A stretch of DNA of 64,000 nt, taken from Liriodendron chinense (taxonomy: Eukaryota > Streptophyta > Magnoliopsida > Magnoliales > Magnoliaceae). The stretch lies in assembly GCA_003013855.2 (NCBI GenBank), contig ML058484.1:9411344-9475343 (forward strand). Reading direction: 5' to 3'. A program made the translations under genes and the position numbers. The notes beneath the pieces are model-generated. The model had not been told where the DNA came from, made no database searches, and saw only the letters and a program-made list of their open reading frames with translations. Positions 22,902 to 35,239 of this stretch are shown here, piece after piece; position 1 is the stretch's first letter, and each line of letters begins with the position of its first letter.

Positions 22902-22909
22902 AACTAATC

Positions 22910-24074
22910 TAAATTTGTTGCAGCGAAGCGTTGGACAAAATTGGATGGAAACTAAACTAGACTAAAAATATGCCTAAGCAATTTGAAATTACTTAAACAT
23001 TGTGTTGAACCAAAGTAAAGAGGCGAAACTAAGCTAAATTAGGATAAGCATCTATGAAAACATAAAAATGTAGGCGGTGTGGCTATTCATGAGAAATGTG
23101 TATATTTGGAATGGTAAGGGTTTGAAACTCTTTGTTATCCGTTGCTTTAATAAGTTTGGATAGGTAATGGACAAGCATACGATCCCTTTGACTTATAGGA
23201 TTAATCAATCAATCAACTAATAGCCTTGGCCTCACTATGATTCTAATTCGAGATCAAGTCTCGTGATCCGTTTAGAAGTCGGCCAACCTTGACACAACCC
23301 TCACACTATCACAACGGATTGTATTATAGATTCAAAACAGCCTCAATTTCCTTTCGCATAACCAAGTATCTTCCAAGCGCGCACAACTAATTATGCATTG
23401 CCACGTATTAATAGAAATCATTGCTTTAATGTTCCACTTGTTTGCATGTTCTTCCAAAAGCATATGAAAATAACCGTCTCTAGCGTTTCGGCTTACATTC
23501 TCTAGGCTATTATAGGATTCATAGCCCCTCGGCCTACTTGATGTGTCACGAGTGTCCTCATGAAGACATCTCTTGATCCTCACCATCTCTTTCTACCGAT
23601 TTATGAGCATCTCCTTTTGATATTCCATGCCATGGTGCCAACACATGGCGGCTTCTCAACCATTGGTTCTAGTTATGGTAGATCGGGTGTGAACAAATCC
23701 AATCTAAAATAATAATTAAAAAAAAAAAAAAAAATTGGATCCATGAGGATTCCCATCATATCAATGGTTTGGTTCACTAAAACATAAACCAGGTGAGGTA
23801 AAATGAGTGTACTTAAACTACAGTATAGTGTTACAGTATCATAAATGTATGATGAATGGAAACTGCTCACAAGTTTCTTTAAACTGTCTATTCTTTTTAT
23901 TTAGTGGCAGCCCACTTAATGGGAAGCGGATTACTCAGGACACCGCACGAGCCCATGCAAAAGGCCAGCCCATGACCTTCACCCTTAGCCCAAGTAGCCC
24001 AAAAAAGGGCCCACCCATATCCGCCAAGCCCACTTTCGCCACTAACAGTTGAAAGTTATGGGTTAGCATGAAAT
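22910..24074. other. No gene recognised
   Basis: The minus-strand frame at 23586-23332 is open for 84 codons but has an upstream in-frame stop, no recognisable domain and no splice context. Confidence 0.4.
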
Positions 24075-24568
24075 CGGATTGCGTACTAAGTTACTCAACA
24101 CACCGTGAATGTATGTGGTTTATCTACGCCGTCCATCCGTTTTTCCATATCATTTTATGGTTTGAGCTCAAAATCGAAGCATATCCAAATCTCAAGTGGA
24201 CCATACCACAGGAAACAGTGGGAATAATGATTTCCACCGTTGAAACCTTCCTAGGTACCACAGTGATGTTTATTTGTCATCCAACCTGTTCATAAGATCA
24301 CAAAAACATGGATGAAGGGAAAACAAAAATATCAGCTTGATCCAAAACTTCTGGAGCTCCCAAGAATTTTCCAACGGTAGATGTTCAGTTTACACTGTTT
24401 CCCGTGGTGTGGTCCACTTGATCTGTGTATGCTTCATTTTTGGGTTCAAGTCCTAAAAATTATCTGTTAAAATGGATGGACGGAGTGGATAAAATACATA
24501 AATCACGGTGGGCCCCACAGAGTTTACTCAGTGCGCTAAGCGTGCTGAGTTACTCCAGACGCAATCCG
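24075..24568. mobile_element. Foldback element K
   Basis: The ends are cggattgcgtac at the left and gacgcaatccg at the right, the same type as C and the right end of E. It has full arms (cgtccatccgtttttccat / aatggatggacggagtgg) and a spacer with catccaacctgttcataag. The left TIR has lost about 25 bp relative to the right. Confidence 0.7.
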
Positions 24569-25507
24569 CTACCGGTTGGCACATGAATCTTGATTTTACG
24601 GTGCTACCTGAGTTTTCTTGGGATATACGGTGAACATGAGGACGTGCACCAGATGGACAGTTTGGATTCCACGTACAAATCCAACGTGTGTAATCTTCCC
24701 CCTTCACAAAAGTCCACCAGGGAGTAGGTCGAACCAGACTGGATCTTGTACGTATCCCACGTGTAAGAAAATAAAAGTGCTTGGCAACTTACACGTGCAC
24801 AGTTGCAAGACACTCTCCTCTCTCTGACTCCCTGTGGGCCCACACAAGACATGGAGGATCCCAATCACTTTTGAGGTGCGGGGCTCCTTGACTTCCACCA
24901 GTAACTATAGTTATCGCAGGCTGCAATCTTGTAAGGCAGAACGATCAGCTCTAGGGTTTGCTTTTTCTGTTGGTAACAGAGCCCGCATGATTGCAAGGGT
25001 AGGCCAGTGGTTCAGACCGGCCCAAAAGTGAAATGGGCCATGATGTTAACCAACTAGTGAAAACAAGACCCTGCACATGTCATTGGGACTGTGGGCAGCA
25101 AGATCCAGCCGCCCATCAGGCAAATTCAAATGGGCCCAATATTTGGAGGGACCCCTAGCACGTCGTCTTTGTTTTGCACGGTCATGGGCCAGGTAAAGCC
25201 CAGAGTACCAACCCCCTGAATCCTGATCTAACAAGCAAGCAAATATGCCAATACAGACCACATGTGAAATCTGAGCCTACCATCAGATGGGCTACTCTTT
25301 AACTCTTAGGTGGACCAGAAAGCAAAAGAAATGGATAGCAAGGAAAAGAAAAAATCTTGTTTCAGCTATTTGTATTTTTGGACACCTGAGAAGTGAAACA
25401 GCCTGATTTTTGGACCAGAAGATGGAAATAGCGTTGGCCCAACTGATAGAAAGCTCTGATCTCACACAAATGTGCTGCATTACCATGTCTGCTTGCATGT
25501 TGTGCAG
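24569..25507. other. No gene recognised
   Basis: Short frames on both strands without domains. No transposon termini were seen. Confidence 0.45.
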
Positions 25508-25516
25508 GTTTAGCTA

Positions 25517-25989
25517 GGGAGTGGCTTAGGTGCGGCCACGGCCTCACCATGGGGCCCACCTTGATGTACTTATTCTATATCCATGCAATACATCCGTTTT
25601 TCCAAATCATTTTAGGGCATGAGCCCAAAAATGAAGATCCAAGTCTCAGGTGGACCATACTGTAGGAAAACATGGCGATTGAACGCCCTACCATTAAAAA
25701 CTTCGTAGGGGCCCACCGTAATGTTTATATGTCATCCAACCTGGATGAAGAAAAAAAAAACAAATATTAGCTTGATCCAAAACTTGTGGCCCATTAATGG
25801 TCAATCACCACTGTTTCCTATGGTATGGTCCACCTGAGAATTGTATCTGCTTCATTTTTTGTCCCATGCCCTAAAATGATCCGGAAAAATGGATGGATGG
25901 CATGGATGTTGAATACATACATCAAGGTGGGCCCCGAGGTAAGGGCCATGCCGTCTTGGGTGAGGCTGGGCCGTACCTAATCCGCTCCC
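25517..25989. mobile_element. Foldback element L (Mutator-like target duplication)
   Basis: GTTTAGCTA (25508-25516) and ATTTAGCTA (25990-25998) form a 9-bp target duplication with one mismatch. The TIR starts gggagtggcttaggtgcggc and is matched at the right by gtacctaatccgctccc. The arms pair almost throughout, around a shortened spacer. Confidence 0.8.
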
Positions 25990-26376
25990 ATTTAGCTAAC
26001 CCCCAGATAATACGGTTACTTAACGAGCGTGATTGCCCATGGAATACGCCATTTTCAAATGGGTTTCAACACTGGTCATTCCCTAGCGTTCTTGCATGGC
26101 TCTAAAAACCGGTAATGAGAGATGCATTTGGTTGTATGGATAGTTCTCAAACTAACATGTAAAACCTGAGTTCCATTCCGCAATGCAAGCCTTCTAACTT
26201 ACAACGAAAAGCACATACATGCTTCCGACACTGCATAAAAAGCCCAGGACAATCCATCTTTTGGAAAAGAAAAAAGTCCGCCGACCATACATATTGTACT
26301 AAGCTATCGGGGAAAATGCTTGAAATGGAATCATCTAATGTTGAATTTCCTCACCATTTTCATTTGATGTGCACGC

Positions 26377-29300
26377 TCAAACTTCTTCCACATTCTCTTC
26401 CGCCACGGGGTTCCGAACCTCCGTTGCATCTCCAGGCGCATCATGCATCTGCATATGGGTAGAAAGCTCGGGCGGTTAGATAATTTCTGAAACCAGTTCA
26501 AATCATTAGCCCCACGTTCACCGGTTTCATCCACAATATATTACACTAATTACACCGAACTGAGATGGAACTGAAAGATACATGACTGTTTGGATGTACA
26601 CCAAAACGAGAATGGAACTAAGCATGGTCTGGGGCATGAGCATCATTCAGAAGTATGGTGTATCCTACATACTGTGCATCTTTGAAAGTGTTTCACATAG
26701 GGGTGCAACTTGGATTCAGGTCAACCAGAACTCAATTGATCCAAGCCGAGTTCGGGTCAGGTTGTCAAGGTCCTCAGGTTGGAAAATGCTGACCTGATTT
26801 GAAATTGGAGTGTGCCTGGGCTATGAAAATTCAGTTGGGAATGATCACATGCATTCGAGTCAGGTCAGTTTGCAGGTTGGGTTGGGCTCGGGTTGACCCT
26901 CAGGCCTCAACCCGACCCAATCCGCCCGAGTTGCACCCCTGGTTTCATGCTTCCATAATATGTCCCAAGATGAGAACAATGTGATAGGGAGAGACAAACT
27001 CCATTTCCAGCGGGCAGAGATCCCAAATGGACCCAACATAATTCTGTATCTCTATTTTAGATTCTCAATAAAGTGGGACATAGCAATTGGAGAGGATATA
27101 TCAAATAAATTACAATTCCCAGATAGATAAATGGAATCTGGATATCAATTGGATTAGATACATTAATATGATGATAAAATTCCAAGGAGATTAGAAAACA
27201 ATGAACCCCATAAAGTATGATTTTGTTCAAATTGAATTTACAAGCATCCATGCAGTATCTCTAATAGGATTAGCAGTATTCACAAAATACAATACCAGAC
27301 CCCCAAAAGATGTAGATGCGTCTGGGTGTCGTAGCAAATGATGCAAAAACAGTGTTGTTGACACAAACCTCAACAGTGACAAACATTTGCCTGACTTTGA
27401 TAATATCAGTGACATGTCAGAAAATACGTAGTTATATTTTCTGATTAAAAGAGCCAAAGGGGAAATTGCATAGCTTGATTAATGTCAAGTTATGCTATCA
27501 TTTTTTTAATTAATGACACATCACAACATTAATTGCGCCCACATAAATGGGGTTTTGCTAATCCAGACTATTTAACTGATGGACCTCCCTGCAGGTGGTG
27601 GATGCACCGCAACTCGTACAAATTGGAAGACCATATCCATTCAATATCAAGCGTTCTTTCTGCACCATTCCATTATCATTTTTATTTATCAGTGAAATGC
27701 AAGCCACTGATTGAAGGATTAGGATCTTCCAAACTGCGAGATTTCTGAGGAATCCCCTGTCGATGGTGAGGCCCGCAGATCAACAGTCAGGATACTCTTC
27801 ATACTTGGCACATTGGGATATTTTTCACACCCTGATGCATCAAAACCTTGTAATTTCTCTTTTTCTAGTAATCGGAAAAGCATGATCAGTTGTAGGACTC
27901 CTGGTGCAACCTGATCAGTTTCATGAGATCAAAGCAAACATGAAGTAAAAAGACTAGTACCCCCAGATTCCTTAGACTAGCTGTGACATCCTCTTCTTGC
28001 TGCTGAAGGGTGCTCCTCAGTTCTTGAAATTCCTAGAAAAGAAGGGGAAAAAAAACTATTAAACGACAGAACCAGGATAAATAGAAATGAAGAAGATAAA
28101 GCAATCAGAAGCTTACAGATCTCAGCTGCTCCACTTCGACATTGAGCGTTTTCTTAAGGTCTGAAAGTTCCTGTGTTCAAAATCATAATCAACAAATGAA
28201 TTGCAGAAAATAACACTTCAATGAATTCAGAATGTCAGGGTTGTTAAAAAAAAAAAATCGTACAGCAAGAATGCAAAATGCTGCAAGATTGGAGGGGGGG
28301 GGGGGGGGAAGAAAAGGAAGAAGAGAAAACAAGATGGGGCAAAAATATTCAGAGGAAAATGCTTCAAATGGCATCAAAGATTACAACACTAGGGGTCTGG
28401 CACATGCACTGCAGGCGGAGAGAGAAAGAAGAAGAAGAAGAAGAGAAAACAAGATGGGGCAAAAATATTCAGAGGAAAATGCTTCAAATGGCATCAAAGA
28501 TTACAAACAGTAGGGGTCTGGCACATGCAATGCAGGCGGGGAGAGAGAGAGAGGAGGGGGGGGGGGGGGCAAGGATAATTTCAACAGCGGGCTACTCCCA
28601 TGAAAGAATTGAAATCACAAAAATACCCTCCGTTGAAGGACACATGACACATATGGGATGCTTGAAGATGGACAATGGCACCTGTGGGCACTTAAGCTTA
28701 ATGGTGTCACACTATACATAAGCGGTGCTTCAAGTTGTATGGTGGCACATGTGACGCAAGTGATAAATTAGCACCTTTGACATGTGGGCACTTGAAGGAA
28801 GATGGCGGCATACCCTCCGTTGAAGGGCCATACACATGACACATATGGGACGCTTCAAGATGGATAATGGCACTTGTGGGCACTTAAGCTTAATGGTGTC
28901 ACACACTATACATAAGGGGTGCTTCACGTTGTATGGTGGCACATGTGACGCAAGTGATAAATTAGCACCTTTGACACGTAGGCACTTGAAGGAAGATGGC
29001 AGCACATGTGACATGTTGTCAGATGTGGCACATGTGGCATGTTGCTAGATGCAGCACATGTAAAGCAATTGAAGATGGACAATGGCACGTGGTATAGTGG
29101 CACACGTCGGTGCATAGTGCCACATGCGGCATAGTGAGACATGTGGCATTCGCACATGTGACACATGTCTAGCGATCGAAGATGAGTGGGTGGCACGTGT
29201 TTAACTCTCGAGAAATTCATCTATCTTTTATAGTGGGAAAATGCCTCTCTTTGTGGTGGTGGTGGGGGGAATAAATATGTTGATTGTCTAACAAAAGGAG

Positions 29301-32300
29301 AACATGTGAAGTGGTGTTCCCCACTATTCTCATAAAAAAGGCCTTCACAAGCAATACAAAATTAGTTTCATGGGAAAAGGTGTTTCCTATCCTTTCCTTT
29401 CCATGAATCCCAACAGGCCCTAAAATTTGTAATCCTGTGTCGGATATTAATTGCAGAGATTTAACTTTTTTTTTTAAAGTAATAATCATAAGGATTATCT
29501 AGCCACAGATTCTAGCAAAAGTAATGATTTTTTCCCATACCCTAGTCGTCCATCATATGGTATAAAAAATTTAGCTCACTACTTCGGAATCCATACATTG
29601 TACATAGTGAAGAGGACCAAGGTCTTATAGAAACAAAAGAAGTGAGGAATGATAAGTTGAAAGGCCAATTTCATAAGAGGCTTCTTGTTCAATGCATTCC
29701 AGCAGGTCCCGACATCAACTATTTTTTTCTTACATGGGTGGGGCCTCTCCGAGTGTTTCCAACCATGGGCAGTCTTTAAGACAATCTCAATTCTCATGAT
29801 ATTGATGTTTTATCATAACAAATGGGAAACAAAACAAAGAAAACCTCTTACCTAGGGAACTTTTTTTTACTGATGCAAAAAAAAAAAAAAAAACATTAAA
29901 TGACTGAGAAATGGACTGAGATGAACTCTCACCAGCCCCACCATAAATATCCCCACAGTTTCCTACTCTATCAACACGAGAATAAACTTCCCTTCAAATA
30001 TGTAACCATATTGAACAAAATTATTTCTACAAAATTCTAAAGTTCTCATGATAAATATTTGCCTCATCACCTGAAGGATCTTCTTTTCCACCTAATAATA
30101 TCATGGTTTCGAATATCTATAACATTACGGCTGTCTCTTGTTACATAACAGTATCAATCCCCCCTGTTACAAGGCTGTTACGACTTACAACCAACATGGG
30201 CAGATACAACCATAAAGGCCCCATTTTGAATTTTCAAAACTTTCTCTCATTTTTCCACTTCCTTTCAACCATGAAGCTTAGAAGCCAATCTCATACTAGA
30301 ACTACGCCTATTTGGAGGATCAAAACATAAGATTTGAGTGGGATTCAATGAATGAAACAGAATGGACCATTTTGGGAAATATTAGAAGAAGGGTTAAACC
30401 ATTTTTTGCATTTGATTCGGAGCCATTTAGTAGAGTTTAAGCATGTCAAGCTGACAGACAGCAATATAATCAAAGAATGATATGACAAAACATTGAATAT
30501 ATGTTAAAAACATAAAAAGAAATGATAGATTCTAATGCTTTACTTCTTTTTTTTTTTCCTACTAATCCCCCCCCCCCCCCCCCCCCCCCCCCCTCCCCTC
30601 TCTTTCTTTTTTGCTGTAAAAAAACCCATCCAATACTGGTCTGCATCCTCCGAAACGGGTATGATACACCCGTATCATATCGTTTTTTAGCCCATCCAAT
30701 AAACCCATCAATAGCGTCATTCAAATCCTCAAATAATATCAAAGGAGTCTCCTCTAACAAAAATAACAAGAAAACTAAAAGGATGTCACCCAATAGAGCC
30801 ACAACAAAGCTTCAACCCCCATCCTTATAGTGGTAGTGATTTAGCACAAGTGGTGGCATGCGCCCGGTCAAAAGGGCCGTTGGGCGCCCCCCCAAGCAAA
30901 AGACTATGCAGGGAGAACCAAAGAAACTTCCCAATTTCGGGTGCCCGGACCAACTTGGTCGGGCGCCCGGTCACCAGACCGCCGGGCACCCGACTGTTGT
31001 AAAAACAGTCGGGCAGCTAAACGCCTCATCTAAGTGAATTTCGGTCGCCCGACCAGAATTTGGTCCAGGCGCCAGACCACACCAGGGTGCACCATCTCTC
31101 CTCTTGAGTGAGGAGGAAAATCCCATCACATAGATCACATATGTTATTGAAGTGCCACACACATTAATAAGGCAAATGAATGAATCAAACTATGATGAAA
31201 AATGATATCCAAGAGATAAATATTGGTTTTCTAGGGCACAACACTAACAATCTGGGAACCCCTTCTATTTTACAGAGGTCTCCTTGGGTTGAGGAAAAAC
31301 TTTTTTTTTTTCATCAGTCACACAAGATGTGGAAATTCAGCCAACAGCCCATAGACTTCTTACCCTATACCAACCAAATGAGTGTGTCAGCCTGATTACT
31401 ACAAGGTGTGCCCAACTGGCGGATAGTCATATCTTGCACATTTTGCAAAATGAAGAGTGGTTGTGTTGTCAACCACATGGAAGGGGCAAACATTTATAAT
31501 TATATAAGCATTGCATATGCATCTTCAACTTGCTAGAAATTGATATTCGTTTCAGTTCATGGTGAATGATAGAAAATGAATGTTGGGCCACAAATCCTCG
31601 ATCTTTCTGATATTCAAGAAGAATTCCAATTTAATATAATAGAGGCATGACCAACTGCAGCTCATAGTACAAACCCTGAGAATGTAAATCATGCAAGTTG
31701 TTTTCTCCGTATTTCTTTGAGGATGAGTATAAGTAACTAGACTGTAATAGAAAGAAAATTGTCACTAATCTTCAGATCCAATCAAATGGCATAATTAACC
31801 TGTTGAACTAAATGAGCTAATAAGACCTAGAAAAGGCTGGATTCAACCAATGGACCAAATGTTAACAGTAGTAGCAGTAGCAGCAATTGTGCATCACTTG
31901 TGCTTGATATCCATTGCTTGGCCCATCCATGATGGGGCCACTGGCCACATAGTCAGATATTCTGTGCACAACCATACCAACGTCATGTAGTCCAGACTTT
32001 GCTGGTCTCAAACCTCCAATTGGTATCCTCCAAACAGACTAAAAAACAGAAAGAAGAACAAAAAGGTACACTGTATGCCTTCAACGGGGATAGTCAGATG
32101 GGTATGATTCAACCCATCTGCATGATTCAAGTGCAACCACCCATTCTAAGCACAAGATGGCTGGTCTAGATCAAACAAGCACAGTCATGTGGGAACATTA
32201 GGAATTGGTCAAGAGCAATCGGACCTCAAGCAAGATTTAAGACAGAACACCTGGTAGAACAAATCATTGCGAAACCCAAATTGTTTTTTACATTTGCCTA

Positions 32301-33220
32301 GGTTATCATAAAAAAACCATCACAATACATGAACTTCAAGTACAACAACAAATAATTCAGAGAGAGAGAGAAAGAGAGAAGTAATTCAAATTAAAAAAAT
32401 TCCCTAAAAAGGCACTCACATCACGGTATGTCTTAACTTGTGTATCCAACTTCGATCTCCAATTTTGCAAATCCTGCAATGCAATTGAAATTAAATAACA
32501 CGATGGGAATATACAGCCTTCTATTCCATATCTTCAAGTGTGTGTGGGAGCGCTGCTCATGGACAGACTGGCATACATGCCCATATGGAATATGTATGCA
32601 AGATTTGAGCTTTCTATTGGGCGGACTACATTGTTTTGATCTTCTGGCCTAAAAGTTTCAGGCCGTTCCAGTCCTCAGGTGGGCCACAGTGTCCAAAGTA
32701 AACTAACCATTGAAACAACTTTTCCAGCCATTCATTTGAATTGTACGCTGTGGCCACCTGAGGTAGGAAGTGGCCTAATTTATAAGCCAGAAGACCTAAA
32801 CATTGCACCCCACTTGATGGAAAGCTCAGAACTTGCAAACCTACTCCACCGCGTGATCCTCCACGGTATTAGAAAACCGATTTTCTGAGAAAATGTAAAT
32901 ATAAAAAAGATCTCGACCTGTTTTAACCCTTGAATTCGAGCTAGTAACTCCGATCTCGATTCATTCAAATCCTGACAATCCAAAATCAGAAAAGGGGGGA
33001 AAAACTAATTTCTAGAAAAAAAATCAAAATAATTTTAGAAAGAAAAAAAAATCTCTTACTGTGATCTTTGAGCTTATCGGCATCTGATTCTTTTTCTGAA
33101 AATTTAAAAAAATATAAGATCTGGTAGTTAGAAATCGGCGAAAAAGCAGCTCTATCTCAGATTTCTCAGTATTCCCCAGAAAATCAAGACCAAGCTTCGA
33201 GAATCGGAATCAATAGAGGG

Positions 33221-33263
<43 letters not shown>

Positions 33264-33319
33264 GAGGAGAGAGGAGTCAGCACGGGCTGAGGAGATGGAG
33301 CGGGATCTGAATCCGCCAT
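26377..33319 (-). CDS. Small coiled-coil protein of unknown function, seven exons, about 132 residues
   Basis: Exons, all GT-AG and all phase 0: 33319-33263, 33095-33060, 32971-32918, 32473-32420, 28170-28117, 28032-27961, 26448-26377 (TGA at 26379-26377). The start is MADSDPAPSP. The body reads as one long helix: DLNESRSELLARIQGLKQ (exon 3), DLQNWRSKLDTQVKTYRD (exon 4), ELSDLKKTLNVEVEQLRS (exon 5), then EFQELRSTLQQQ and LRNLG (exon 6), and an acidic tail ending NVEEV. Heptad-like hydrophobics run from about residue 20 to 105. There is no signal peptide, membrane segment or catalytic motif. I have the impression of a plant-conserved protein family but cannot name it. Exon 2 (12 codons, ISSKIT) is short; its other frame runs into a stop on joining exon 3, so phase 0 was chosen. 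The introns, up to 4.2 kb, carry transposons. Confidence 0.75.
26698..26941. mobile_element. hAT-type MITE, 244 bp, in intron 6
   Basis: It starts taggggtgcaacttgg and ends ccgagttgcacccctg, inverted with one internal mismatch and a terminal T/C difference. The flanks GTTTCACA and GTTTCATG agree at 6 of 8 positions. The subterminal text is of the gttgggttgggctcggg type seen in the other hAT MITEs. Confidence 0.7.
28321..28560. repeat. Near-identical tandem duplication, 120-bp unit, in intron 4
   Basis: 28321-28380 and 28441-28500 are identical base for base, and the remainder differs at only a few positions. G-runs bracket the pair (about 28294-28308 and 28555-28569). The duplication must be recent. 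Confidence 0.9.
28624..29220. repeat. Tandem repeat, 187-bp unit, followed by a CACATGTG-rich tract, in intron 4
   Basis: Copies begin taccctccgttgaagg at 28624 and 28811. They share cacatatgggacgcttcaag and ttgtatggtggcacatgtg. After about 28985 the sequence degenerates into a series of gcacatgtg/ggcat motifs to about 29200. Confidence 0.85.
30567..30593. repeat. C27 homopolymer
   Basis: Twenty-seven consecutive C residues in intron 4, then T and more C. The length is likely to be uncertain in the assembly. Confidence 0.9.
30845..31128 (-). mobile_element. Truncated LTR (U3 part) related to the copia element at 39894
   Basis: On the minus strand it begins tgatgggattttcctcctca, like the intact LTRs, and carries several gggcgcccg-type boxes with gaccaaattctggtc-like spacers. 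It stops after about 285 bp, so only the U3 part remains. It lies in intron 4 of the coiled-coil gene, in the same orientation as that gene. Confidence 0.7.
33219..33260. repeat. (GA)n microsatellite at the 5' splice site of intron 1
   Basis: On the minus strand, (CT)n begins two bases after the GTA of the intron 1 donor (33262-33260). A second GA tract lies at 33393-33426, upstream of the start codon. Confidence 0.9.
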
Positions 33320-33329
33320 TAGAGCCGGA

Positions 33330-33389
33330 TCAAAGAAGCAAAAGAGAATAACGAAAGAGGATTTCTAGGGTTAAGGTTACAGTTTCATT

Positions 33390-33430
<41 letters not shown>

Positions 33431-33510
33431 TGAGATTTGAGCGGGCAAATTTGGGAGCTGAGATGAGGCTTAGCTCTGTACGGCTCCTTTTATTTTAGTT
33501 CGTTTTGCTT
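33330..33510 (-). promoter_or_regulatory. Promoter/leader region of the coiled-coil gene
   Basis: Between the ATG and 33510, minus strand, are a telo-box-like ttaaccctag (about 33370), a CT tract (33393-33426) and an AT-rich TATA-like aaaataaaagg (about 33487-33498). Placement and spacing fit a plant core promoter; no initiation site can be fixed from sequence alone. Confidence 0.45.
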
Positions 33511-33512
33511 CT

Positions 33513-33853
33513 GTCGCGACTCACTGTATAGCATGTGCCGCCACCCACCGGGGCCCACATTATTAGATGGTCCAATTATTTGAACCGTTCAAATTGTTCT
33601 TATCATGATGGATAATTTATTAGCTTAAATTATCACTTTAAATATTACTCTAAACTTTGATTTATATATTTGAATAAGAGACATTGAAAATTCCCTTTTC
33701 ACTTTTCAAAATTCGTTCGTAATCATATTCTCTATGTAGATATTCAAGGGGTCCCTGTGGACTGGATTTAATGAATGGACAGTTCCGATCTTGATACACA
33801 CAGTGTGTGAGCTACAGTTGGTGGTTACACACGGCTGCCCCCACAGTCGCGAC
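33513..33853. mobile_element. Short TIR element beginning tgtcgcgact
   Basis: gtcgcgactcactg at the left faces cacagtcgcgac at the right. The interior is AT-rich. It sits just upstream of the coiled-coil gene promoter. No target duplication was resolved. Confidence 0.5.
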
Positions 33854-35239
33854 GGACGCAACATGAACTCCGTTTTATTTTGAATTTCAATCTACCAAGT
33901 GATCCTGTACTTGTCGGTATTAATTCAAGGAAGAGAAAATATTTGCAACTCTGGCGTACTGTAATGAATGATACTCAGGCGCTTGGAAATTACTAATAAA
34001 TAAAGTGCGGACGTGGTGCAAAATTAAATTAAGTTAAAAGTATAACCATTTTTTTCGATGTATGATGGACCAAAATTTATTTATTTTATCATCTGACCAC
34101 CGGATGGGTGGACATCAGTTGGACCGTTCAAAATGAAAATTCTTCACTGGTCGTAATCCAACATACAAGTGTTTACGTTACACAGGTTAGGGTTGTTCAG
34201 CCAATCTTATTTTACTTATATTATGATGGTTTCTCGATGATGTAGGCATATGGATTATCCGATTGGCCATCATGATGATATGTGGCGAATATTCATAGTG
34301 ATGGGAGAAATTGATGCTGAGATACATGCACAAATGAGATGTACTTTCGCCTTTTATTTATGAAATGGGGAGGATGAGATCTCTCGACTTCATAACCAAC
34401 CAGATTGTGTAAATAGGTATATTGCAAGGAGATGAATCATTATTCGATCTGATGAAATCCACGAGACGCTATCATAAATCACGGACGCGTGATCATTCAT
34501 GATGTGTACATCAAGTCATATGTGCCATGAGATCAATTATTTATGGGCAACAAGTAGAGTCCATTCTAGTTGTTATGTAAGTATGCTAGTCAGTTACTCC
34601 TCTGCCTTTATTACTCTCTATACACTATATGATAAGATTGCAATAACATAACGCTATTTTGGCGTGCATTTTCAAAGTTATACGTATAGATTCATCCATA
34701 TCAAATGCAAGACGGGAAGGCAATTCAAGATCGAATCACAGTGATAAGTTAGAAGAAATGATCTCACAATAGTGGGGATGCGGGGAGACTTATTTAAGGT
34801 GCAGGTGTGGATGTTGGAAAATTCTAGGGACGGAGGAGTCGACTTGCGAGCTTTCATAAGTGCCTCGTTTGGGGTTTTTTGCTTTGGTGTGTATTTGAAA
34901 GAGGATTGTTACTAGCCAATTGCTTCAAATCTATAATTAAATAGAACTTGTATAAACACTTAAGAGTAAGAATTCGAAGATTCTCAATCCTAAGAATGAC
35001 TCATTGATTCCTGTTCAGATATTTAGTGTAAGGACCATGGTTACAGGGAAAGAATATGTTAGGCATCATCGACTCTACTCATACGGATGTATGATCTTTA
35101 TTTCACAAGATCAAATAGCTTATAAGGATTAGTTTTGGTTCCTACACATTGATGATATGCAATATGTGTGAAATATTGTGTTTAATGCACCATTGCTGCC
35201 AAATAGTGTTCAATACGTGAAAAAGCGCAAAATTCGACT
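33854..35239. other. No gene recognised
   Basis: AT-rich. Possibly part of an old LTR element together with the minisatellite that follows, but no boundary was found. Confidence 0.4.

Noticed and set aside
23332..23586. 84-codon minus-strand gene
   Set aside because: There is an in-frame stop just upstream, no domain, and no neighbouring exons with matching phase.
28232..28721. Lys/Glu/Arg-rich proteins
   Set aside because: They are translations of the intronic 120-bp duplication and G-runs.
33060..33095. Alternative frame of coiled-coil exon 2 reading ESDADKLKDH
   Set aside because: Joining to exon 3 in that frame gives a stop after two codons. Phase 0 keeps the helix pattern.
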